A DNA stretch of 64,000 bases from Hydractinia symbiolongicarpus. Taxonomy: Eukaryota > Cnidaria > Hydrozoa > Anthoathecata > Hydractiniidae. The position numbers and the translations under genes are program-made. A model generated the notes under the pieces. It did not search any database, was not told the DNA's origin, and saw only the letters and a program-made list of their open reading frames with translations. The stretch is taken from positions 11,993,501-12,057,500 of the forward strand of contig NC_079880.1 in NCBI RefSeq assembly GCF_029227915.1, written 5' to 3'. Positions 34,101 through 46,300 of the stretch are shown here, one piece after another (position 1 is the first letter of the stretch; the number at the start of each line of letters is the position of its first letter).

Positions 34101-35592
34101 GTCGATCATCAACTGTATTTATATGTTTTTGTTATCACACCGCGGGTTTTGCATTATTGAAATAAATAGCGATAGCTCCTAGTATTAAGGGTTCAACATA
34201 TTGAGCTTCATTTTGACAAGCGGCAACTGTATCTAGAAACCCTTATGAAGATGTATACAACAGTAAAGTATGATGATTTTTGTTTTTTCAGATGTATACA
34301 ACAGTACGGTAGCAGATCCATATTTTTTGTTAACACCGGGCGTGATCACATTTGCTACTGTGAGTGGAGCTGTTGTTGCTGGGAGAGGACGTAAGTTCTT
34401 TGATGTTTAGTGTTATGAATGCATACTTGAGTAGCAATTTTCAGTTCTTCCAAAAGCAGAGAAACTTCGCTGCACAAAAATTTGGTGAAAATGCCGAATT
34501 TTGTCAATTTAGGCCAAAAAATCGTGCAGAATTTAAAATAGTTGATCATGCGCCTATTGAGGAACAAAGTTCATCACTTCCCTTAAAATGTCGCATGATT
34601 TTGATTAAATGGACAATAGATACTGCATTTTGCAGCTCTTTTTTATTTACTAAAACTGCTCTATTTTCAGGAAGAAATATATTTTCTTTTATTATTCGCC
34701 AATTTAAATTCACGCCAAATTTCGCAAAAAAACTTTCATTCGTCAAATTTTCTCCGCACCGACAATTCCATTTCAGACAATCGCCAAATAAAATCCAGGT
34801 CTCTATTTAAAGGTTGTGATAAAGAAAATAATAAAGGATTGGTTCCGTTGATCTTATTGTAATTAACGCGAGACTTTTAGTTAACTTTCACACAATCTCA
34901 TCGTCGCTTACGTGTTGCAAAAGTCGATCTTTGTTTAGCTTTTTAGATTCCATTTGGCTTAAAAATTTTTAATCATTATTCGCTTCGTTTGTATTTGTTC
35001 ATGATCTGTTATTTTTGTTGGAGAAAAAATGAAATTGAGGACAAACAATCTCTTTGCAGGGCGACCATTTAAAAGATCTTTCTATGCAATAATATTTGGT
35101 GCGACTGCCACATCGATCTGTTATCCTGAACGAGCTTTAGACATCGCGACTACGGGATATTATCACACTACTGGTTCTTTGAGCAAGCTGAGTACGTTGT
35201 GGAATGAACGAAAACAAACAACGACTGAGAGAGTCGTAAAAGATATTAAAGACGATAAAGCGACAACGTCTGAGGAAAACAAAGAAGATATTAGTGAATC
35301 AGAGGAATTATCACATGATCAAAATGCAACCAATGAGAAAGACTTTGTAGTTGTTAATAGAAATGACGTCATTGCAGCAGAAAAAGCATCGCAACAACAA
35401 GAATTAAAAGTCACACATTATGATGTTATTAAAACAGACGGTAAAGCATCTGACGTCGTTGTTAAAGAAACAACAAACACGTCAAATGACATCACGACGG
35501 ACGACAAAACAAATATCGATAATCCGCACGTGGAAGGCGATTACGGACAATCGGATCCTACTGATAAGGACATGTATAGTACACGATCTTAG
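22187..35592 (+). CDS. MICOS complex subunit, MIC26/MIC27 (apolipoprotein O)-like, 5 exons, 298 aa
   Basis: Exons: 22187-22270, 22549-22674, 22812-22866, 34292-34390, 35060-35592; all GT-AG, phases 0,0,1,1, no stop until 35590. The first ATG has an in-frame TAA two codons upstream. Residues about 40-90 match the ApoO N-terminal region (helical, ending EKISNFFGSLES). Residues about 97-143 carry two Gly/Ala-rich hydrophobic segments (LLTPGVITFATVSGAVVAGRG and YAIIFGATATSICYP), the family's paired inner-membrane segments. After about residue 165 the tail is acidic, Lys/Asp/Thr-rich low complexity, longer than in vertebrate APOO. These proteins bind cardiolipin and stabilise crista junctions. MIC26 versus MIC27 cannot be decided here. 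Intron 3 (11.4 kb) is mostly the 23-bp array. A possible ATTAAA signal is at 35649. Confidence 0.86.
22905..23146 (+). mobile_element. 3' end of a LINE- or SINE-like retroelement with (GAT)n tail
   Basis: The stretch ending CCAACCCATGCTAGCATGG, then GAAAACGGACGTTAAGC, runs into (GATGAT)n at 23126-23145. This is the form of the 3' end of a truncated retroelement that ends in a microsatellite, and the core resembles a repeat end common in marine invertebrate genomes (from memory, not searched). It lies in MICOS intron 3 just upstream of the 23-bp array. Confidence 0.4.
28843..29990 (+). repeat. higher-order block within the array, first copy
   Basis: The order of variant units here, including a TGCAG unit followed by two T-tract-expanded units near 28996-29050, recurs at 30582-31700 with an offset of 1739 bp. 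The offset falls to 1715 bp after about 29600, a one-unit loss. A second block pair (32043 and 32721, offset 678 bp) is also visible. Confidence 0.75.
30582..31700 (+). repeat. higher-order block within the array, second copy
   Basis: Same variant-unit order as 28843-29990, identical over long runs apart from the one-unit deletion. This implies duplication of segments of more than 1 kb by unequal exchange or replication slippage, fairly recently. Confidence 0.75.
34391..35059 (+). other. MICOS intron 4
   Basis: Intron between coding exons 4 and 5. A 148-codon plus ORF starting at 34364 begins inside exon 4 in another frame and runs through the intron; it has no family motif and is taken as chance. 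Confidence 0.6.
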
Positions 35593-37329
35593 TTCCCTGT
35601 TCTATGTCGGGTGTACGTCGTTCTATGGGAAAATAGAATTTTTTATGTATTAAAACAACAAACAAACAACAAGTAATGAACTGTATGTAGTGTTGTTAAT
35701 TTTTATGGAAGTTACCTAAAAAAAATCATGCTTGGGCTGTTTTTAAAAACCTTCCGAATTTTTTTGAAATAAGTGTCAAAGTTATAAAAAGATAAACTTA
35801 AATACTGTCAGCCAGTATTTACGTTTTTTTTTCTCTTAGTTCAGGAATTTTGTCTTTCCCTTAATTGTGTGGAAAGAAATACTGTGTTAGAAATTGAATG
35901 TTTTATTTTATAGCTTTAAGTCATAAAGAAATAATTTGAGAGTAAGTTTTGCAAATTTGAAACCTATTTGCAAAATAAAATTGTCTAGTCGCACAAATGT
36001 ATGAATTTCTTAAAGGAAAAAGTTCGGATTTTTTTGGACGTTCCGAACAGCCTTCTCTCAAAAGTTCAATATTATTTTACTTACAGTTTAGGTAACGTCT
36101 TAGGGTTTCTACCGATTTTCTTTTAAATTTATTCAGGGCGCATCCAAAAACTAGACAAAAACATTTTTAAGGTGGAACTAATTCGCGTGTAGGAAATTTG
36201 AACAATATCAACATCTCGACGCTTTTTAGCTGGCCCTTTCCGCCATCTTGAACTGCGGGTCCGTGTTTTGCGATGTCAAAAAAATCCTTTCGAGCGTACC
36301 TCGTTTCCTTTACTATTAGGGGGCACAAGTACGCACTTAGGGGGTAAGGTTGTATCCATTAATTCCATTAAAACAAGTCTTGATAAAAATAGATCGAATA
36401 ATCTCACTATGAAAAAAAAAAGAATTTTTACTTTTTAGACTTTTTATCTCAATTTACTTTAAAGCTAAGGGGAGGAGATCAAATTTAAGTGAATATCCAT
36501 AAGCCACGTAGAGAGGGGCGTACAGGTACTTTCTGGACCTCCCCCTAAACAATATTACAAAGAATCTGAAATTTAAAGAAATATATTTTTGGAACAAAAC
36601 CTCATTTTAACATATTGTACAAATATCTTACAAATAATTAATTCTACATATAAATAAATTGGGATAAAACTTCAGTCATATTTTGTTGAAAATCGCCACC
36701 CTTAATAAAAATTAGCAAGAAATCAGAAATTGTTCTGTGCCACAGAAATAGCTACTTGGTGTGGCAATTATAACAGATAGACCATACATTGATTCATTCC
36801 AACAAAAAAATATTTAAATAAATCCTTAAAACGTCATAAAATAAAAAAAAAAAAAAAATAATTTTATAATTCAGAACTAATGAAACAAAACACGTGTCAA
36901 ATATTCTGTTATCGAATTGCATCTATACATTAAAACATTTTTGAGTTAAAAAACACAAGCAAAAAGTTTAAACAAAAACTGAGCGCAGAATAAAAAAAAC
37001 ATTCCTGACAACTCGACCGACAAGTGTAATTTACTAATATGCCAATTAGAAAAGTTTAAATTTCGCGGAGGAACTGAACTAAATGTCATCGCAGATTTTG
37101 AGGAAAATATTCGTCGAGGAAATAGTAGGAAAAATTTTTGAAAAAGATTCGCGGTTTGGGCAATATTGAAAAACATTTCGCAAAAATTAATTTTCCTGGA
37201 TAACTAATTCAATTTTTCATCGGACATCTCACAAATTTTCGCGTTCGAATAAACTATGAATTCCGCGAATCTCCTTAAAACGAACTCGCAGTTTTATCTT
37301 GCAAGCCTACAAAAAAATCACGACGAAAG
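35593..37329. other. convergent 3' intergenic region
   Basis: Separates the MICOS gene (+) from the Munc13-like gene (-), which end facing each other 1.7 kb apart. It is AT-rich with homopolymer A at 36841-36858. No gene recognised; the minus ORF 36946-37176 has no motif. Confidence 0.55.
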
Positions 37330-40300
37330 TTATCGTGCCAACTGCTGCAACGCTTTTTGTAGATTCTCATTCATTTCTTTCAGCCGTTGTTTATGTTTCG
37401 TGACGAACTGTGTTGCTAGTTGATCTTGTGGACGACGATCCTTAAGCACTACAAGTAGGAAAAAACAGACGGTGAAAAAAATGTCAGCAATATGGCAACA
37501 AGGCCGCGACACCACGGCGATTATTATGACTTTAAAATTTAGTTTAAAATACAGATTTTTATTGCTTAAGCCCAAGGTAACAAAAAGCCATTTGACGATA
37601 ACAAAACACGACACGACAGCAAAAAACAGCGACACGACGGCAACAAAACAGCAACAGGTCGGCAACAAACCAGTGACATGACGGCAACAAAACAGGACTG
37701 CAGTGACAACGATAAGAACGGAACTAGAACAACAAAGACAACAGAAAACAAACCTTTTATCGTTTCAGATTTTAGTGCACCTATCATGAGTGGCATTTCA
37801 ATCTGCGGGACGGTAGCGAAAGAACCCTCCACTGTTTCTGATGTTAGCCCAGTAATATTCTGCAAGTCATAATACACTTCTCCAGCTAAGTCGTCATCAG
37901 ACAGACGATCTTGATCGTATACAGTGAACAATAAAGTAGCGCCATCTTTTAAACAGTCCGGAGGCGGAATCTCACTAAAAAAAACATCACGGTATGGTCT
38001 CTGTCCGAATTTTAGGTTAAAATTCTCTTATCTTTACTCTAAAATTCCCTTAGTTTTACACTAATATTTTCCTGATTTTCAGCCCTTACTTCGCAGAGAC
38101 ACGCTCGATAATATTGGAAACTTTTAATTGAATTTCTGCGCCCGAAGGCGTAGGAAATTCTTTAAAACCGTCGTTTTTTCTTTCGGAGCATTTTTTGAGA
38201 AAAAATCGACCCTGGGATTTCACGTTCCTCTGTCACAGATGTAAACTTCGTACCCAAGCTCCCTAACTATTAGGAAGTCATCTAAATGACGTTTCAGGCC
38301 AAAATTGGTATTTGTTTGCGACAAAATTTGGCACAGTTAGCAAAAAAGGTATGCTGAACATAATGGTGACATAATAATTTTGATTTTTGTCACCTAAATG
38401 TCATTTTAGGCCAAAATTGATCCAAATATTAAAACTACTTTATTTTTAACAAAATTTGGCACAGTAAAGAAATAAAGTATGCTGAACATGATGGTAACTT
38501 CAAAATTTTGATTTCTTGTTACCTAAATGTCATTTTAGGCCAAAATTGGTCCAAAAATTAGAACTACTTTATTTTAAACAAAATTTGGCACAGCTAACAA
38601 ATAAAGTATGCTGAACATGATGGTGACATCAAAATTTTGATTTCTTGTTACCTAAATGTCATTTGAGGCCAAAATTGGTCCAAAAATTAAAACTACTTCA
38701 TTTTCAACAAAAATTGGCAAAGTTAACAAAGAAAGTATGCTGAACATAATGGTGACATCAAAATTTTGATTTTTGTTACCTAAATGCCGTTTAAGACCAT
38801 AAAAGTTTCAATCGCAAGACTTTCAACCATGAATGATAGGCTGTATTTTTTGTTAGCAATTTCTTTTAAAATGTGAGTTTATTATGACACGTTTCGTTTT
38901 GTTTGCGTTTGTTGTAAGATATAATGTCACTTGTGTGCTCTATCTTCAGAGGTTCATGCACCAAACCTCCTTGAATGTTTGGCACAATAACACAACGAAT
39001 TAGCAGGTTTTCATCAAATATTTTTTTAGTGAGCGGAAATTCTTAGAGCCCCCAGGGCTTCTTGTTAAATTTAAATTGGTTGTGATAAATTAATCACGCA
39101 TAAATTCAGTAAAGTTTTCTGCACTCACTTTAAGTTAAATTTAGTCGATAATTATTAATATTCCGCTAAATACATTCGAATAAAAACGCATCCTTTCGTC
39201 TCATTTGAGTTAGAGGCCGAAAGAGTGGACTGGTAAATGCTTAAATTTAACTTGCCGCGAAATTAATTCCATAAATTTTGAGAAAATATTGTCCTCCGCA
39301 AAAAATGGTTTTCGCGGATAACAACATTAACAAGAAGTTTCCACATAATAAAAATAAATAACAAGGCAATAAACTCACAACTGAAAGCTTTCATCAAACA
39401 ATGGAAACAACGTATTCTTCTCCACCTTTGTTTTTTTTAACTTAGCTTGCCCAAACACGTGATGTGGTAACAGCTGTAGTGTGACGTAAGGATCGGAAGC
39501 GCCTGAACAAATTACAGAACAAATATTATAAATTTACAGAACAAAACATAAATGCCGCACTTTTTAAGAACAACCAATACTGTAATTCTTGTAACTTAAC
39601 ACAGGGATAACGTAAATACTTTTTTCAACTTGCATTAATTAATTAAGGTGATTAAATAGCATTTTTAACGGATGTTGATCCAAATAATTAGGAAACGAAT
39701 AATTAGAAAGCCGAACAATTAGGAAACCGAATAGTTAGGAAGCCAAATAAATAGGAAACCAAATAATTAGGAAACCGAATAATTAGGAAACCGAATAATT
39801 AGGAAACCGAATAATTAGGAAGCCGAAAGATTAGGAAGCCGAAAGATTAAGACGCCGAATTAGTAGGAAGCGGAATAATTAGGAAGCCCAATAATTAGTT
39901 AACTAAATAATTAGTTAACCAAATAATTAGTAAACCAAATAATTAAGAAAAAGAATTAAACATCCATAGAAATTACAATGAAGTAACTTAAAGGCCGACC
40001 TGAAAAAAGTGTACACGATTTATTGCTTATATTTTTTTAAATTTCATACTTTAAGAGTTATAAGATACATTACTCTTGTTTACTCTTCTTTTTCTTGAGG
40101 TTTAAAAAACTTCAGTCCGCGTTAAAATTAAAGCAAACAAAAATAAGCCAAATTTAAATGCCGTGTTAACGGTCAGAGAAAATACTTTCCAACTTCTCTC
40201 CAAAATTACCAATCCACGTCGATTAAAGGACGCAGTAAATTAAAGAAAATAAATTGAATATATTTTTGAACAGCCATGCATTATTTTAATAGAAGTTTGT

Positions 40301-43300
40301 ATTTAGAGAAGCATTAAATAAATCCTGCTGTAGAACAATAACAAAAATGACATTGAGTAGAGAAAAATAATTGTATCTTTTACACTCAGGTCTGTTTTAT
40401 ATCCTTATAACCTTCTGTAGAGACTTACCTGTTTTGTCCATTGGTAGCAAATTTTTACAATTCATTACTAAAAAAACAAAACGGAACACCATTATACAAG
40501 TTTTTGTATACCCTTAACGTGATTGAGAAGGTTGTGTTGATATAAAATATATACATCAAGTGCGTACCGTATACATTCAGTTTTCTTGTTTGTTTGCAAT
40601 AAAAAGCTTTAAAAGTTAAAATACCCAATTTGGAATCAGCTCCTCTCTAAAAAAAACATTGGATGAAACATATTTTAAGACATTTTGTCGTTGAGAAGGA
40701 GTTATTTTAAGGGATTTAAAAATTGTTAGCGAAAAAATTTTTTTTCATTTCATGAAAAAAAAGTTTCTTTTGCAAAAACTATCTTCCCTGCAAAGACCAT
40801 CTTCCCTGTTTTATCTTAAAAAACACTTCGATAGATCTATCTTGTTTTGAACCAGTCATATTCAGAAACCACATTCTGTACCCAATACATAAGATCTAGT
40901 GAAGTTCTTCGGTTCTATCAATCACAATTAGGCAGGGATTGTGGTCAGTACCTTATTCTTAGACACTCAAACGGAAAAAAGGACCAGTTACCTGTTCTTC
41001 GCATCTATCCATATAAAATCTCTCGATTAATTCTTCCGTAGTTGCTTTGTTTAACAAAAGGATATTGTTCATGTCCTGTGGTAGTAAAAAAATAATATCG
41101 GTGACATAACATACTAAAAGCGCTAGTACCAAAGTAAAAGCATTGGACAGAGCGCTTATAAACCGATATGACACGATCAGAAGCAGATTAAAAACGATCC
41201 CACGATACGATAAAAAGTCAATTAGACAGATCAAATGGTACAAACATTAAAACCTTTTAACAGTTTTGGTTGCATATGCGAAAGGATTGTGCGAATGCAA
41301 ATATGCAAATGTAAACACCAAATGTGGGCGCACACGCAAAATATAGCAGCACCATGTCAACGTTTTTCGGAAGACTGGTGACTAACTTACAGAAACCTGA
41401 CTTCGACGAATCGAATAAACCTACATACTTGATATGATGATGCCGACAGTTGTTCTAAAGATAAACCGTCTCCGTCGCCATAAAAGAAATCACGAACAAT
41501 CTATAAATAAAATGGTGGAGTGAGCTGCTAATCATATTGATATATCACAGCTTGATGATATTTTGAAATCGAACTTTTAAAAGAAACATACTTCGAGAAT
41601 TTCAGAGATTTTGAGGTAATGTAACTGCAACAGCTATAATTCGAAGAAAAATACACGTAGAATTTAAACAACAACGAAAACGCCGAAACATTGACGACAA
41701 TGACCACAACGACGACAACACGACGACGACAACGATGACGATGTCAATAACGACGACGATAACAACGACAACGATGACGACGACGACGACGACGACAAGA
41801 ATCACTCAGATAAATATAGTAAAAAATAAAAATAGTTTTTTGTTGACAAATAAATCTTGATTAAACTAGATTGCACATATAGAAACTTTTACAAAAACTT
41901 GAAATAGGTGAAAAAAAATTATTTCTCAAAATGTCGCAGCAAATGCTTTCCATAGTATATGTTATATACAGACAAATTATAACAATATAATTCAGGCTTA
42001 CCTTTTTTCTGTTTTTAAGAACAAGGTCGTGTAACGTGGACACGAATGTCTCCCAGAAATGCAGCAACACTCTACAAAAAATAAATCAATAAATATGTTA
42101 AGTACTAAGCAAAGTAACATTAAATATGAATTTATAAAACAAAAGACGTGCCCTCAATGACGAAGTTCTAAGTTCTCGATCATACAAAGCAGTTAAAAAT
42201 GTCTTCGCTTCGTATACGAAGGAGGAAGGAAGGCAAACATAGGAGTTTCTGTGGCAGAGAAAAATATATCTTCACCTGTCGAATACTTGTGAAAGTAACG
42301 CAGCATTTAACGTCACCAAGTTGTTGTCAATATATTCCAACAAAGGATCAACGACCTTTAAAAAATAATATAACAACAACTACAAAAACAAAAACAAAAA
42401 ACAAAACGATACCGCCACCGCCAACAGCAACAACAACAACAACAAAAACACAAACAGTAAGAACAACAACGACGATGACAATAACAACGAAGGCGCAAAC
42501 AATAATCCGAAATGACAAGAACAACGACAATATTGATAACACTGACGACGAAAAGAACGGCGACACTAACTAAAAAAACAACAGCGACATCAACGGTGAA
42601 AAAAAGACAAGTGACAATTCTAGATACTAAGATGGAACTCCTCCTACCGATGCAACATCTTTTGAGTGTTGTGTCACGATTTTAATAAGATATCTGTTCA
42701 AACTATCTTTCATCTAAAAACAAGTGCAGAGACAATATTGTTCTGTCATATTTCACTTTATACGAAAGGCGATATATAAAAAACGGTCTAATCCTTGGAT
42801 TCATCCACGGCCCACCGATTAGTTCTCTCTATAATAATAGCCGTCGTCTGTCTGTCTCTGCGCGGACCCCCGCTGAGTAAGAAAATGATGTTACAGAAAC
42901 AATATCAAATGCGATATATTTTTATCCACTTTGTTGCGACGGGTAAATATAATGGACGGGCAAACCTGTGGATTTTTCCACGGGCAACGACTAGTTCTAT
43001 AATATTAGCCGTTATTTTTTCTGGATGCTCGCGCGTAGTAGACCACTCAAGAGGCTCGGGTTTTCCTTATAACCAGTCTAATTTTTTCGCAGCTTTGATA
43101 TGTACATGAAAGAAACATGCAACGACAGGACAACCCTGACGGAGTCCATTTTAGTTAAAAGTGTTGTAAGGTTTGGGAGGTTTTTTTTTTACCTTCTTCT
43201 AAATACTTTTATTGCAAAAAGAATGCAATGCAAAAAGTTTTAACAATATCTATGCACAAACCTTAAACAAACCTATTTTAAGATTTTGACGTACATGATG

Positions 43301-46300
43301 ACATGATCACAGTTTTCTCTAGCTATAGTTTTTGGCTGTTTGGTATGAATTTACTTTATCCTAACCAAACTTATGCTTTCTGTATTTTTCTTTATGTTTT
43401 CTTGATGCGCTAGGTAAATTAACAGACACAGACTTGTGTTTGTAATGTGGACAAACTGTCACAAAATTTCTGATGTTGTTTTTTATGCTGTATGTTTATA
43501 TAATGTTAGGTTAGCTAGGTTAGCTGCAGCCTTGAATATCAATGTGTTAAATTCACCCTTTTAGGCAAAAGACCTTATCTTTCTACTTTTCACACTTCGT
43601 CAGCCACGCCCTGTCTCACTGTTACTCTTTATTTTTAAAGCATTCCTTACTCTTTCACCAACATGGTCCATAATCTTTTCCAATCTATTGTGAACATCAT
43701 CTTTCGCACAAGTTAAAATTTTCTCTAGTGTTGTCTTCAACTGAGGAAGTCGAGATTCACCATGCACGATCGCCATGCTGGACAGCACCTTCTCGTAGTC
43801 AAGTGCTTGTGGCACGTAATCAAGAAACTGCAACACATGTGAGAGATTATTCATCATGATGCACAGCTAAAAATAAACGATGACGAAATAATAGAATGGC
43901 AAGACTTCGTATTCAAAGAGACCTAAAATATGGGCACATAATAGAATTTCAAATTTCTAGAGGTTCAGATCTGAAATTGGAAATATAATTGAATTTGTTC
44001 AACTTGTAGTGCAACACTGTGTCTTTAGTAATTTATATTTTCAAATTTATAGGAATCCAAGTTATTCTTTTTTAAAAAATTTATTATAAAGTTAATCTCG
44101 CCAAAGCAACAACCATCTGTAGGTCTTACAAAGAGTAGTAAATAACCAAACGTATACCTGATCGGTCACGTCAAATTGTCCAATATCATCATAAAAACCT
44201 TTCGCTCTAAGTTGCTGCAATACCATCTCACCATATTCTCTCGCGCAGTCACCTACTATCTAAATGACATTGTGGATCTTTCAGTAAGTGGATCATTCAT
44301 TTATTCATTAACCATTCATTTATTCATTCATTTATTTCTATATTTACGCATTCATTCATTTTTCAACTAGTTAATGCTCCTGTTCAAAAAAGTCAAAATA
44401 ACATACCTCAGTAATTTTAGTCAAGAACATAAAAGCACCGCTGGCATCTGGCCAATCCAAACGATTCCAGAAGATGCAGATCTGTAAAATGTACACACAA
44501 AAAATTTAGAAAAATAAGTTAAAAATTTAAGCTCGATTTTGCGATTCTTAAAGATAGTTTTGTAAAAAAAGGGTTGATATTCAAAAGGTCTGTTTTTTCA
44601 GAACTTTTTTCTACAATAGCTTATAGAATTTTCCAGGACTAAATTAATTTTTTGAAATTTTTCAGCATAACTAGAAACCCTGCGAGGACGCATACAACTC
44701 TAAAATTCTAAAATTCACTAATTCGCAAATTCACTAATTCGCAAATTCACTGATTGCAATAGCTATCAATCACAACGAATGCTAAAGCGGCACAAAAATT
44801 CCCTATCCAGAGGCCAAGAAAGCTATATAGTGCACTCTATCTGGTATTTTTCTTCCATAGCAAGCTTGCGGCACAATCAACAAATTAATTATTTTAAAAG
44901 GCCATACCTGTCCTAAGCAACATGACACGTCAACAGCTGAGGTGGAGTGCTTAACCATCGCATCAATGACACGAACCTATCAAAACAAAAACAATGTTCG
45001 ATTCACACATTTTAAGTTGTTCGATGTCTCGCAACAAGGTTACTGAAAAGTTTAAACAAATTATTGGATGGTAAATCTAGCCAATAACGTTTTGAAAAAA
45101 TAACAGTTACGATACCTCGTCGAGTTGGACAGCCTTCTTGATTCGTGCTTTTGCTTTCTCCGATGCAATGTCCAGCCATTTAACAACCCCGCGTTTAAAC
45201 CAGTCACTATAATGATCTATACCTCCCACGTTTCGGTCTCTAAAGAAATCGTCATTTAAAATTGCAGGTAAAATTGCAGGTAAAGTCATTGAGCCAAGGT
45301 GGTCAAAGTCTTAAAATTTGACAATTTTAGGAGAATTTCTGAGATCTATGAGTCAGAATTTAGGAGAAAACACTAAAAACTACAAGAAAAATATATATAT
45401 TTTAGAAGATTTTGACGAAATTTTTTTAAAAAATAAACCAAGCCTTTTTCAGTTTACCTCGAAATAATAAAACAAATACGTACCTAAAGAAAAAAACCAT
45501 GTTGGTGTAGAAAATTTCAGGAGGATTCAAAGGTGTAAATTTTAGGCTATTTGGGGAAATTTAAGAGGGTTTCCATTCCCCTAGGAAGTTTTAGCTGCAT
45601 CTTCCTTGCAAGCATTCCATGACAACAAATATTTAGGACGTCAAATTGATGGGACACGACTGCATACAATATGACTACACGACATTAAAATATCCAAAAG
45701 TCGGGTTCGAATTTCCAACCCTATGCAAACCCGGGGACACTTGTTGTTACGATAGATGCAACAAAATATCCGCAAGTTTAGTGAACGGTACATTTTAATA
45801 TAAACCATAATTGTTAGTCACAAGAAACAGTGCTAAACACACATCTCTTATAATCAGTTGTTAAAAAAATGATCAGGTACATACTCTTTTGGTAAACTTT
45901 GCTTTAAGCCATACAAATTTCTCACAGCAAGGTAGAGCTCAAACATAGCAGTTCCTATATTATGATCATCTGTCGTCTTTCCAGACATGACTTCTTTCTC
46001 CAAGCCTTTTGTGCTGTTTTCAATTATATTGGAAATCTATACAAGGAAAAAAGCATGGTCACGCTAGCGCATCAAAAAAAAAATAGAGATTCTACCAAGA
46101 ATAATAACAAAGACGATTTAAAATGTTGTTATAAGGTTAGTTGTCCTCGACAATGAAATAGAAACTGGAAACTTGAAACAAATTATATCCCAGACGGATG
46201 AAAATTCTTACCAATAATTCTACTTTGTTGAAAACGATCATTAAATAAGGAACTCTCACTCTAAAACAGAAAAGAAATATTTAAGGTTTTGAGATATACA

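Larger units (their letters stand above)
37754..40646 (-). other. second C2 domain (C2B) of the Munc13-like protein
   Basis: Exons 33-36, about residues 1005-1158. The first loop has LLPMDKTGASDPYV and the third has VYDQDRLSDDDLAG, with the Asp ligands of a calcium-binding C2. It is followed by a short Gln/Lys-rich tail of about 40 residues encoded by the last exon. Confidence 0.88.

Noticed and set aside
34364-34810. 148-residue plus ORF
   Set aside because: It starts inside MICOS exon 4 in a different frame and continues through the intron.
35029-35059. MICOS last exon as an independent gene starting at 35029
   Set aside because: The ATG lies before a TTTGCAG acceptor at 35059, and joining exon 4 there completes the second ApoO hydrophobic segment in frame.
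42199-42573. 124-residue Thr/Asn-rich ORF
   Set aside because: Opposite strand to Munc13-like exon 28 and an ACA-repeat intron; composition artefact.
43600-43650. Read-through end of Munc13-like exon 26
   Set aside because: The open frame continues 16 codons to a stop, but the GTAAGG donor at 43650 joins in phase to 42713, restoring family-expected sequence.
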